From positions 1 through 37,086 of the IMG/VR virus record IMGVR_UViG_3300035074_000022: DNA of 37,086 nt; one strand, given 5' to 3'. Both the position numbers and the translations under genes were made by a program. Source of the stretch: a virus. Below, in pieces: positions 6,663 through 14,090 of the stretch. The notes below the pieces were generated by a model. That model made no database searches. It saw nothing but the letters and a program-made list of their open reading frames with translations, and was not told where the DNA came from. Position 1 is the first letter of the stretch, and each line of letters starts with the position of its first letter.

Positions 6663-7767
6663 CGGACTAGAAAAAGCGGCCGAAGCATTCGATGCTGTGA
6701 TGAAATCAGAGCCTGGGAGCACCAAGGCTCCTAGCAAATCTGTCGACCGCAACGAAGGTCCCCAGGAAGTTCTTTTCAAGAATACTGGCAAGCTGGACGA
6801 TGACACCGAGCCGAGAGGCGGCGGTGATGATGAACCCGATCCGGAGGTTTTGATTTATGAAGACGACGATAAAGCCTCCCAAAAAGGTCCAAGGAATCCT
6901 GGCGAAGGAGATGACGAGGATAGCAAAGGCGACGATGCCGACGACGATGATTCCGGAGCCGACGATAAGGATGATTCCGGGGAAGAAGAAGGCGAAAGTG
7001 CTGTCCTTTCACAAAAAGTTGAAGTCACCGTCGATGGGGAGCCTGTAGAAGTAACAATAAAAGAGGCCCTCGAGGGTTACGTTCGCACCGAGACATTCCA
7101 TCGGCGCTTGAATCAGTTGGACGAGGCGAAGAAGATTGTTCGTCGCGCTGCCGCCGATGCTGTTCAGAATTACGAATACTCCATGAACGTTGCGCGTCAG
7201 ATGGAAGCGCACATGGAGCAGATGATTCCCAAGGAGCCTGATTGGGACGAGGAATTCAAGAAGGACCCGGTTAAGGCCAGGGACCTTCAACGATATTACG
7301 AACAGGCAAATGGCTTCCGCGCTCAATTACGCGGGCAGCTGAGGGAAGCCCTCGAAAAGCAGAACCAATCCAGCATGGTTCAGACGCAGGCATTCGCTGA
7401 GGAGGAGAATGCCAAGTTTGAGGCCATGAACCGCAAATACTGGACGGACCCCAAGAGGAAGGTGAAAGACTTACAGTCGATGCGCAAGACTGGCATATCG
7501 GCGGGGTTCTCTGAGGATGAATTGTCGCAGGTTTACGACAGCAGGATGCTGACAGTTCTACTGAAAGCGTCCAAGTACGATCGAATGATGGCTGCTAAGC
7601 CCAAGCCAGTCGTTCGGCCGCAAGGCAAGCCGATATCTCCGGGAGCGGGAAGCGCTAAGACGCGTACGGCTCAGAAGGGAGTTACTCCGGCCATGAAGAG
7701 GCTCAACCGCACAGGCAGCATGGAAGATGCTGCTGTTGTGTTTGATCAGATCATAGCTAGGAGCTAA
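6655..7767 (+). CDS. Scaffolding protein
   Basis: A 370-residue protein starting at GTG 6655 behind AAGGGG. Residues about 45-120 are very acidic and disordered (runs of Asp, Glu, Gly), followed by a helical, charged middle (VEVTIKEALEGYVRTETFHR) and a basic C-terminus (AMKRLNRTGS). An acidic disordered N-terminal part, coiled helices and a small basic tail are typical of phage scaffolds, which bind capsid protein and are removed before DNA filling. Position between portal and major capsid genes supports this. No protease domain is visible. Confidence 0.85.
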   Translation: MADGLEKAAEAFDAVMKSEPGSTKAPSKSVDRNEGPQEVLFKNTGKLDDDTEPRGGGDDEPDPEVLIYEDDDKASQKGPRNPGEGDDEDSKGDDADDDDSGADDKDDSGEEEGESAVLSQKVEVTVDGEPVEVTIKEALEGYVRTETFHRRLNQLDEAKKIVRRAAADAVQNYEYSMNVARQMEAHMEQMIPKEPDWDEEFKKDPVKARDLQRYYEQANGFRAQLRGQLREALEKQNQSSMVQTQAFAEEENAKFEAMNRKYWTDPKRKVKDLQSMRKTGISAGFSEDELSQVYDSRMLTVLLKASKYDRMMAAKPKPVVRPQGKPISPGAGSAKTRTAQKGVTPAMKRLNRTGSMEDAAVVFDQIIARS

Positions 7768-7769
7768 CC

Positions 7770-8765
7770 ATGGCAAAAGTTGCAAGTGCCTTCACTACGT
7801 ACGATGCGAAGGCGAACAGAGAAGACCTGTCGAATTCCATCTACAACATCGACCCGTTCGATACTCCTGTCATGTCGATGGCCCGCCGAAGGAACGCCAA
7901 GAATCGTACCTTCGATTGGCAGACCGAATTCCTCCCCGCCGTCGATCCGAACAACGCCCAACTCGAAGGCTTCGAGCTTGTCCGGATGGCGTCTCAGCCG
8001 ACTGCTCGCTTGACTAACGTCACTCAGATTTCGAAGCGCGATGCGACCGTCACCGGCTCGCAGGAGGCTTCGGATGCCGCTGGCAAGGGCTCCGAAATGG
8101 GCCACCAGATGGCTATGGCTTCCAAGGTCCTCAAGTCGGATTTGGAGACCATTATGTCGGGTCGGCAGGAGCGCAATGACGGCGCCGATGCTACTGCTCG
8201 TAAGACCGAAGCTATCGCTCATTGGCTCGGCCGCGCTACGGACAAACTGGCGGCGGTGAACGGTGCTATCGCGCCGGGTACCGTTACTGTTGGTCTTCCG
8301 ACTACCCCGACTACCGCTTTTACCGCCGTTGCTGGCGGCTCCCAGATCGCCCTCACCGAACAGATGCTTGGCGATGCTATGCAGAAGGCGTTCGCCAACG
8401 GCGCGAAGCCGGACAACTGGGTTGTTCCTCCGGCGATCAAGCGGACGGTGAGCACTTTCGAAGGTCGCGGCATTTCGCAGGTTCTCGTCGGCAAGACCGA
8501 AGTGGTTGCGACGGTGGATATCATTGCCACCGATTTCGGCCGCGTCAAGGTCATGCCTTCGCTGTGGATTCCTGCCGACGTCGCATTGCTACTCGATGCG
8601 GACTTCCTCGCGGTTTCGTTCTTCCGCAACTTCCGTCAGTTCCCGATCGCCAAGATTGGCGATGCGGAGACTCGTTTGATCGTTGTCGAATGGGGTGTCG
8701 AGATGCGGAATCCGCTCGCGCACATCCTGTTCAACGGCGTCAAGCAGGGCGCTGTCATTACCTGA
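7770..8765 (+). CDS. Major capsid protein, SU10/DUF5309-like
   Basis: A 331-residue protein of the HK97 fold group. The N-terminus (FTTYDAKANREDLSNSIYNI, then DPFDTPVMSMARR) and NAQLEGFELV are characteristic of the SU10-type major capsid family (DUF5309). It follows the scaffold gene with a 2-bp gap and is followed by a strong terminator at 8787-8813. The codon use (many CGC, AAG, GCT and GTC codons, few rare ones) suits high expression. No Ig-like insertion is seen at the C-terminus. Confidence 0.93.
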   Translation: MAKVASAFTTYDAKANREDLSNSIYNIDPFDTPVMSMARRRNAKNRTFDWQTEFLPAVDPNNAQLEGFELVRMASQPTARLTNVTQISKRDATVTGSQEASDAAGKGSEMGHQMAMASKVLKSDLETIMSGRQERNDGADATARKTEAIAHWLGRATDKLAAVNGAIAPGTVTVGLPTTPTTAFTAVAGGSQIALTEQMLGDAMQKAFANGAKPDNWVVPPAIKRTVSTFEGRGISQVLVGKTEVVATVDIIATDFGRVKVMPSLWIPADVALLLDADFLAVSFFRNFRQFPIAKIGDAETRLIVVEWGVEMRNPLAHILFNGVKQGAVIT

Positions 8766-8786
8766 CTCTTCTTTGCTGGCGAAACT

Positions 8787-8813
8787 CCGTCCCCTAAGTC
8801 GGGGACGGCTTTT
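8787..8813 (+). terminator. Rho-independent terminator after the capsid gene
   Basis: An 8-bp GC-rich stem (CCGTCCCC at 8787-8794 with 8801-8808) encloses TAAGTC and is followed by C and four T. It lies 21 bp after the capsid stop. It would limit expression of the downstream lysis and tail genes relative to capsid. Confidence 0.88.
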
Positions 8814-8827
8814 CATAGGAGAAGTGT

Positions 8828-8971
8828 ATGCCTCCGCGTAGCGAAGCTCAGCGGCGTGCAATGCGTGCTGCTGCATCTGGCAAGTCAACCATAGGCATCC
8901 CCAAAAAGGTCGGAAAGGAGTACTCGAAGTCCGATCCGGGCGGGAAGTTGCCGAAACGCAAACGCAGGTAG
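8828..8971 (+). CDS. Very small basic conserved phage protein (47 aa)
   Basis: [20 protein letters not shown] followed by [20 protein letters not shown] and LPKRKRR. The ATG at 8828 follows AGGAG. The SEAQRRAM...AASG...IPKKVG...KLPKRK pattern is a recurrent short basic phage protein whose role is unknown. Its charge suggests DNA or RNA contact, perhaps as a virion DNA-associated peptide; this is inference. It lies between the capsid terminator and the endolysin gene, 2 bp from the latter. Confidence 0.8.
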   Translation: MPPRSEAQRRAMRAAASGKSTIGIPKKVGKEYSKSDPGGKLPKRKRR

Positions 8972-8973
8972 TC

Positions 8974-9537
8974 ATGAACGATCATATGAAGTTGTCGCCT
9001 GCAGGTGCAAACCTGATCAAGGCATTCGAAGGCTTACTTAAGAAGGTCGACGCCAACCATTATACCTCTTACAAGTGTCCGGCCAATGTCCTCACCATTG
9101 GGTGGGGACACACTAATCACCATGGCAGACAATTCAAGGCCGGTGATATTTGGACGAGGGACCAATGCGACGAAGCTTTCCTCGAAGATATGGTGGGCTT
9201 CGAAAAAGATGTTAAGCGGTTGGTGAAGGTCGAGCTTACACAGTATCAATTCGATGCGCTGGTCAGCTTCACTTATAATTGCGGCGCGGGAAATTTTCAG
9301 AAGTCCACCTTGTTGAAGAAGGTGAATGCAAAGGATTTCGTCGGAGCGGCAGCGGAATTCCGCAAGTGGAACAAAGGTGGCGGGAAGGTGCTCGCTGGAT
9401 TGACGCGTCGGCGTGCTAGCGAATCGTTGCTTTTCCAGAATGTTCCCGATGCCGACTATGATGGGAAGCCGGACAAGGTGGTGAAGCCACCGGCAGATCC
9501 GATGCCGCAATCGGTGGACGAACCGGTAGATGCCTGA
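8974..9537 (+). CDS. Endolysin, GH24 lysozyme (muramidase)
   Basis: A 187-residue muramidase that cleaves peptidoglycan at the end of infection. Visible family features are KAFEG with catalytic Glu19, then YKCP (Cys35, in the position often Asp or Cys), LTIGWGHT with Thr41, the FDALVSFTYNCG helix, and LTRRRASESLLF. The Glu to Cys distance is longer than usual because of an insertion around KKVDANHYTS. No signal peptide or SAR helix is present, so a holin is needed for release. The C-terminal 25 residues are a Pro-rich tail outside the domain. The stop overlaps the next start by 8 bp. Confidence 0.92.
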   Translation: MNDHMKLSPAGANLIKAFEGLLKKVDANHYTSYKCPANVLTIGWGHTNHHGRQFKAGDIWTRDQCDEAFLEDMVGFEKDVKRLVKVELTQYQFDALVSFTYNCGAGNFQKSTLLKKVNAKDFVGAAAEFRKWNKGGGKVLAGLTRRRASESLLFQNVPDADYDGKPDKVVKPPADPMPQSVDEPVDA

Positions 9538-10504
9538 GAGGAAGAAGCCCACATCTGTATTTGATGCTCTCAAGTCAGACCTTGAAAGAGCCGGTGTTGG
9601 TATAGTAAATGCCGCATCCAGTATTCCCAGATTCGTTCAATCCCACATGCAAGAATACAAGCCAGGTATGTCTGTACAAGATATGCCCCAAACTATGGAA
9701 GTGCTGCCGGAGGCTGCCTCAACTATAGTTGGAACTCCAGGTGCTTCTGTTCCTGGGGTTTCATTGAATAGCGGCATTAAACTTCCTAAGCTTACAGGGG
9801 GCTATCGGGCAAATACACATCCATTAGAGACTCCCATTATTCGAAAAGGAGAAGATGAAGTAGGAACTCACTTTACAACTTCCCCGAATGTTATTGCTCA
9901 ACAAAATGCCCCGTACCCTAGTTTGAGTAATTTAAGCGGGACAGTTGGGGCAGGCCCCAGAACTACGCCGATTGTAGCGGATATTAGGAACCCATTAAAA
10001 TTTCCAACGAACCCCACAAATTGGGCGGATTCTGGCTCTGTGCTTGGTCCGTTAGAGATGGGGGTAGATATGGGCATGAAATTACCATTTCCTAAAGGCG
10101 TATTAAGTGGAATGCAGAGTATTGCTAAACAATCCGGCGGATTTAAGGAAAACTTGATCCCGTTGATGAAAGAGAAAGGTTATGATGCTATAAATTATCC
10201 TCAATCCCCAGGTGACCTTAGACTTCCGTTGAGTCAGCACAATTCGTTTATGGCATTTAATCCTGGACAAGTAACTCCTAGATTGTCGCCGCAAGGACAG
10301 GAATTGATTAAGGCTCGCGGAATTTTAGAGCCGTCCAAAGAGCTTTTATTGGATGACGCTACTAGGTATTGGGCAAATTTATCAGGAAAATTGAGGGCAC
10401 AAATAGAAGATGTGATGATAAATAATTCATTACAACATTATTCTGAGAAGGATCGATTGGAAATAATTAAAGCTATGACTAGGGCCAAAGGTGGTAAGCT
10501 ATAA
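9530..10504 (+). CDS. Putative ART-like polyvalent protein, paralogue 1
   Basis: A 324-residue protein and the first of a tandem pair. Its first 65 residues (MPERKKPTSVFDALKSDLER onward) match the next gene at 60 positions. The middle has GTHFTTSPNVIAQQNA, TTPIVADIRNPLKFP, a GYDAINYP segment and HNSFMAFNPGQVTP. This order resembles the ADP-ribosyltransferase-like domain seen in phage polyvalent proteins (GxHF with a following A-rich helix, a strand ending in NPL, GYDGI-Y, and S-Y-IVF-P-Q). The position that is His in paralogue 2 (GGYHETW) is Arg here (GGYRANT), so activity may be lost or different. The coding sequence is more A+T-rich than its neighbours. Confidence 0.6.
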   Translation: MPERKKPTSVFDALKSDLERAGVGIVNAASSIPRFVQSHMQEYKPGMSVQDMPQTMEVLPEAASTIVGTPGASVPGVSLNSGIKLPKLTGGYRANTHPLETPIIRKGEDEVGTHFTTSPNVIAQQNAPYPSLSNLSGTVGAGPRTTPIVADIRNPLKFPTNPTNWADSGSVLGPLEMGVDMGMKLPFPKGVLSGMQSIAKQSGGFKENLIPLMKEKGYDAINYPQSPGDLRLPLSQHNSFMAFNPGQVTPRLSPQGQELIKARGILEPSKELLLDDATRYWANLSGKLRAQIEDVMINNSLQHYSEKDRLEIIKAMTRAKGGKL

Positions 10505-12108
10505 TGCCTGAGAGGAAGAAGCCTACCTCTATATTCGACGCTCTCAAGTCGGACCTTGAGCGTACCGGAATCGGTATAGTTAATGCTGCGTCTAGTATCC
10601 CCAGATTTGTTCAATCCCATATGCAGGAATACAAGCCGGGTATGTCCGTTGCGGATATGCAACAAACTATGGAGGTTCTGCCGGAAGCTGCTTCCACGGC
10701 GACAATGCTTCCGGCAACGACCGGTGTGGCTTCTGTACCTGGAATTTCGCTTGCCAGCGGACTAAGAAGGCCTCCTCCGAAAGCTATCGGGGGTTACCAT
10801 GAAACTTGGGCTTTGGACGATTTTAGTAAATTTAAACCTTCTGATCATGATTTGGGAACTCATTTTGCTGTTGATCCGATGGCACCTAGAGCTGCTGATT
10901 ACGCCCAATTGTGGAGGATGAATCATCCCCATGAAACTTTGCCTGTTAAACCTAGAACCGTGCCGGTTGTAGCTGATATCCAAAAATCCCTTAAGTTCCC
11001 GGTTGATGTTGGGAACTGGATGAATGCAGATTCATTAATCGGAGGGATGGAGGAAGCTATTAAAGGCGGGAGCACTATTCCACTTCAATTATACCGCGAT
11101 ACTTTAAGAGCGGAGAAAGAGGCTGGAGGAATAGCTAAGAATTTTGTCCCGATGTTACAGGAGAAAGGATTTGATTCGTTATACTATCCTCATATATCTG
11201 AAAGATATATGGGAGAGGCTCCGAAATATAATACTTTTATGGCGTTGGACCCCAAGCAAGTTATGCCTAAATTTTCAGAGGAGGGGCAAGAATTAATAAA
11301 ACAGCGCGGCTATCATGAGCCGATGAAGACGTTTTTGAATGATCCGTATGCGCGTAGTCCGGATGATAAATATAGCGTTGCTGATGTGACGCAAGAAAGG
11401 TGGGCTATTCCTAAGGGCATTTTGCATCCCTATGCGGAAAATGTGCCTGATCAAAAGAAAGTTTTTAAAATAGAGGAAGCTAAACGATGGAAAGACATTG
11501 CGGATGAGAGTAAAGCACAGCAGGATCAGATAGATTTGTTGCGAGAATTACACAACCAGGGTCAGGTATCTGGTAAGGAGTTTATTGAAACTTATAATAA
11601 AATAGTTGGTGATGATAAGGCATGGCAAAAGGTGTTTGGGGATAAGATGCCTAAGAAGACGCAAGATTTGCCCGCAAGCAGTTCCTATGCGTACAAGGCC
11701 CCCAAAAAGGAAGTGCCGCACGAAATTCAAGCGTATGAGGATTTTAAAAGCGGCAAGATGAGTCAAGAGGAGTATTTGGCTAGTTTTGATAAAGCTTATA
11801 ATATTAAACAGAAATCTGACGATGCTAAGAAAATGGAGCTATTGAAATCGCTTGTCCCGGATAGTTTAGAATTTCAATTAAAAAATAAACTTATAACCCA
11901 ATCTGAATTTAATGAGGCTATAGGACCGTCTAAACTCAAATGGAGTGTGCCGTATAATCCAGCAGAAAGTCCAGTTATTAATTGGACTAAACCAGCTTCC
12001 GAAGAGCATATAAAGAAATGGGGGTTAAAGATAGGTTCTACTGTTAAAGACGTTTACGACGCTATAACGAAATGGGCGAATAAGACAGGGGCAAAGCCCA
12101 ATAACTGA
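10504..12108 (+). CDS. Putative ART-like polyvalent protein, paralogue 2
   Basis: A 534-residue protein whose start overlaps the stop of paralogue 1 (TAATG). Residues 1-65 are nearly identical to paralogue 1 and may be a shared packaging or targeting segment. The ART-like stretch contains GGYHETW, LGTHFAVDPMAPRAADYAQL, TVPVVADIQKSLKFPVD, GFDSLYYP and YNTFMALDPKQVMPKF. A long C-terminal extension (about residues 290-534) is charged and helical with EEYLASFDKAYN-type segments and no recognised domain. Such proteins are thought to be injected with phage DNA and to modify host targets; that is family knowledge applied by inference. Base composition (many AAT, TTA and TTT codons) differs from neighbouring structural genes and suggests separate acquisition. 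Confidence 0.6.
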   Translation: MPERKKPTSIFDALKSDLERTGIGIVNAASSIPRFVQSHMQEYKPGMSVADMQQTMEVLPEAASTATMLPATTGVASVPGISLASGLRRPPPKAIGGYHETWALDDFSKFKPSDHDLGTHFAVDPMAPRAADYAQLWRMNHPHETLPVKPRTVPVVADIQKSLKFPVDVGNWMNADSLIGGMEEAIKGGSTIPLQLYRDTLRAEKEAGGIAKNFVPMLQEKGFDSLYYPHISERYMGEAPKYNTFMALDPKQVMPKFSEEGQELIKQRGYHEPMKTFLNDPYARSPDDKYSVADVTQERWAIPKGILHPYAENVPDQKKVFKIEEAKRWKDIADESKAQQDQIDLLRELHNQGQVSGKEFIETYNKIVGDDKAWQKVFGDKMPKKTQDLPASSSYAYKAPKKEVPHEIQAYEDFKSGKMSQEEYLASFDKAYNIKQKSDDAKKMELLKSLVPDSLEFQLKNKLITQSEFNEAIGPSKLKWSVPYNPAESPVINWTKPASEEHIKKWGLKIGSTVKDVYDAITKWANKTGAKPNN

Positions 12109-12122
12109 ACACTATACCTAAC

Positions 12123-12151
12123 TTGACAGCCAGCGAAGGGTATGCTACCAT
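12123..12151 (+). promoter_or_regulatory. Promoter-like match overlapping a start codon
   Basis: TTGACA (12123-12128), 17-bp spacer starting GCC and ending GC, TACCAT (12146-12151). It fits the promoter pattern of this phage, but the -10 overlaps the ATG at 12150. If active it would express the 12453 gene and beyond and not the 12150 gene. It may be a remnant or a chance match. Confidence 0.3.
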
Positions 12152-12452
12152 GGCCGAACGTAAAATCACATATAGGAATGACGGCGCTGTAAAACGTACG
12201 ATGATTTGGGACGATGACGTGCCTTCTATGGTGCACGTTAAGACCGAATCAGACATGGCCCAGACTATCGAGAATAACAAGGTCATGAGGGAATTGCACC
12301 CGCAGCGCTCCACCAACAAGCTGGTGGCAAGAGGGGTGCCAATTACCGTCGCGGAAAAAGCTCTGCGAGAAGGCTGGGACGAGAGCGACTGGAATAAGTG
12401 GCTCAACGATCCTGATAATGCCGCTTTCAGAGTTTGGCCGGGACGGGTATAA
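12150..12452 (+). CDS. Conserved podovirus small structural-region protein
   Basis: A 100-residue protein beginning MAERKITYRNDGAVKRTMIW. I chose the ATG at 12150 because AAGGG lies nine bases ahead; an earlier in-frame ATG at 12123 overlaps the promoter-like site. RNDG..KR.MIWDDD near the N-terminus and LNDPDNAAFR at the C-terminus are, as I recall, features of short proteins found just before the adaptor gene in podovirus-like phages. The helical middle could be a head-completion or assembly factor; no function is established by the sequence. It abuts the next gene directly. Confidence 0.75.
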   Translation: MAERKITYRNDGAVKRTMIWDDDVPSMVHVKTESDMAQTIENNKVMRELHPQRSTNKLVARGVPITVAEKALREGWDESDWNKWLNDPDNAAFRVWPGRV

Positions 12453-13088
12453 ATGCCCACTTATCTCACGGACAAATGCACTGAGATTCGCAATTGGTTA
12501 GCAATTGGGTCGGAAGTTTATCCGGACCCAGTTGTTATCAGTTGGATTCGCATGGCCGAAGAGCAGTTGTCTAGCATGCTTCGTGTAAAGCATATGCTCC
12601 AAATAGACACCTCCCTTATTTCCAGCGATCGGGTTCCGCTGCCTAGAGATTGGCAGGAGATTCGATTAGTCCGACTCCTACCGTCCAAGGCGGTGTTGCG
12701 GTATAATACCCCCGATGGTTTTTTCAACCCCGAATTCCCAGAAGACCCGGATTCTGAATTGCCTGGCCAAACCAGACGGTACACTATTATGGGGAACTTC
12801 ATATATATCGGTGGAAGCGTACCCCCTGGAATACAAGTGGAGATGAATTATTACCAGGATATTCCTCCATTGACGGACGAAACTGATAATTGGATAAATT
12901 TCTACCATCCCACTATTTATACTTTGAAAATTCTCCACGTGGCTTCTCTGTATTCCATCGATGATGAGCGTGCTTCAATCTGGAATGCAGAAGTCGCCAA
13001 TCTGGCTAGCATTATGAATACACGACACCAAATCGACAAGGCTAGCGGTTCAGTGCTTATGATGACTAGGCGCAAAACATTCGGGTGA
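12453..13088 (+). CDS. Head-tail adaptor protein, SU10-like
   Basis: A 211-residue protein with an N-terminal helical part (CTEIRNWLAIGSEVYPDPVV, then ISWIRMAEEQLSSMLR), a beta-rich centre with VPLPRDWQEIRLVRL and YTIMGNFIYIGG, and a C-terminal helical region (YTLKILHVASLYSIDDERAS). This architecture matches the phage SU10-type adaptor family, which forms a ring below the portal to join the tail. It is compatible with the SU10-like capsid gene in the same genome. It follows the preceding gene without a gap. Confidence 0.75.
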   Translation: MPTYLTDKCTEIRNWLAIGSEVYPDPVVISWIRMAEEQLSSMLRVKHMLQIDTSLISSDRVPLPRDWQEIRLVRLLPSKAVLRYNTPDGFFNPEFPEDPDSELPGQTRRYTIMGNFIYIGGSVPPGIQVEMNYYQDIPPLTDETDNWINFYHPTIYTLKILHVASLYSIDDERASIWNAEVANLASIMNTRHQIDKASGSVLMMTRRKTFG

Positions 13089-13091
13089 CAC

Positions 13092-13448
13092 ATGCCACTT
13101 GCAGCAACTGGTGAAACTACCGTTCTAACTGCCCTTTTGGCTTCGCGATTCTTGTCGTTGCACACGGCATTGCCCCCATCGGGAGAAGTGACGGGCGGCG
13201 CTTACGCGAGGCAGCCGGTCACATTCGCTCAGACGTCAGGCCCCGATCCTACTATTTACAAGAACACAGCCTTGGTGCAGTTCCCCACCGCGACTGCTTC
13301 TTGGGGTACCATAACTCACTTCGGGATTTGGTCGGCGGCGTCGGGCGGGAATTTGTTGGGTTACAATACGGTTACTACTGCCAAAGCAGTTGCCATAGAT
13401 GATGCGGTGAAATGGGACCCGAACGCGCTGGCGGTTGATACGACCTGA
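13092..13448 (+). CDS. Putative small virion surface protein
   Basis: A 118-residue protein. Features include LASRFLSLHTALP, GGAYARQPVTFAQ, TASWGTITHFGIW and SGGNLLGYNTVT, a pattern I recognise from short phage tail or decoration proteins, with a predicted all-beta fold. It lies between the adaptor gene and a repeat protein and ends in TGATG overlapping the next start. A role as a minor tail or head decoration protein is likely but unproven. Confidence 0.65.
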   Translation: MPLAATGETTVLTALLASRFLSLHTALPPSGEVTGGAYARQPVTFAQTSGPDPTIYKNTALVQFPTATASWGTITHFGIWSAASGGNLLGYNTVTTAKAVAIDDAVKWDPNALAVDTT

Positions 13449-14089
13449 TGCCACGGAAATATGGCCTTGGACCATATGGCGACGGTACTTTCGACCTTGA
13501 CGCAACGGACACTTCCGTACGCTTCGAAGGGAGTTTGTCGTTTGTAGTAAATCTAGCCGGTAATCTAACTAAGTTTACCGGGATGACCGGCAGCGTTAAT
13601 GTTCCGGTTAACTTTATCGCTGCGATGGGCGTGAATAGAGGAGTACTCGGCACTTTACCGTTCGTAGTTAATCTCGCTGGGAACTTTACCAATAATGCGA
13701 GCCTAAAGGGCAGCCTTCCGTTCTTGGTTAATTTCGCTGCTCCACTTAAGTATATTTTCGGGATGAGAGGCGATATTAATGTCCCGATTAATATAACTGG
13801 TACTCTTGGAGCTAACTACAAACTTGCTGGTGATGTTAGTTTCGTTGTTAACTTTGACGCGAATCTAAGTTTGGTTTCGAAGGATGTGCTTCTGGAAGGA
13901 GAACTATCTTTTGTCGTCAATTTCGAGTCAAACGAGTTTATTGGGCCGTTTTGGGCACCGATACCAGGTGCTCCTCCAGAGCCGTGGGTTCCTATACCCG
14001 GCGCTCCCCCGGAACCGTGGGTTCCAATCGCGGCTGATTCGGATATATGGGTTCCAGTACCCGGAACAGAACCGCCTTTAGGGACATGA
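13448..14089 (+). CDS. Repeat-containing virion protein with 20-residue repeats
   Basis: A 213-residue protein made mostly of repeats. Gly residues at 28, 48, 68, 88, 108, 128 and 151 each begin a unit such as GSLSFVVNLAGNLTKFTGMT, giving six exact 20-residue steps (the last is 23). Units alternate FVVN and VPVN cores, so a beta-solenoid or stacked beta fold is likely. A second repeat follows at the C-terminus: W at 169, 180, 191 and 201, each before PIPGAPPEP-like sequence. The N-terminus has the KYGLGPYGDG motif of phage surface proteins. A decoration or fibre-like role is inferred from repeats and position. Confidence 0.8.
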   Translation: MPRKYGLGPYGDGTFDLDATDTSVRFEGSLSFVVNLAGNLTKFTGMTGSVNVPVNFIAAMGVNRGVLGTLPFVVNLAGNFTNNASLKGSLPFLVNFAAPLKYIFGMRGDINVPINITGTLGANYKLAGDVSFVVNFDANLSLVSKDVLLEGELSFVVNFESNEFIGPFWAPIPGAPPEPWVPIPGAPPEPWVPIAADSDIWVPVPGTEPPLGT

Positions 14090-14090
14090 A

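Noticed and set aside
5867-6688. 273-codon minus-strand frame opposite the portal gene
   Set aside because: It is the antisense shadow of a clearly coding portal gene and has an unnatural Leu/Arg/Ser composition.
12123-12151. Promoter-like site before the 12150 gene
   Set aside because: The -10 box overlaps the start codon, so it cannot serve that gene. I kept it only as a low-confidence feature.
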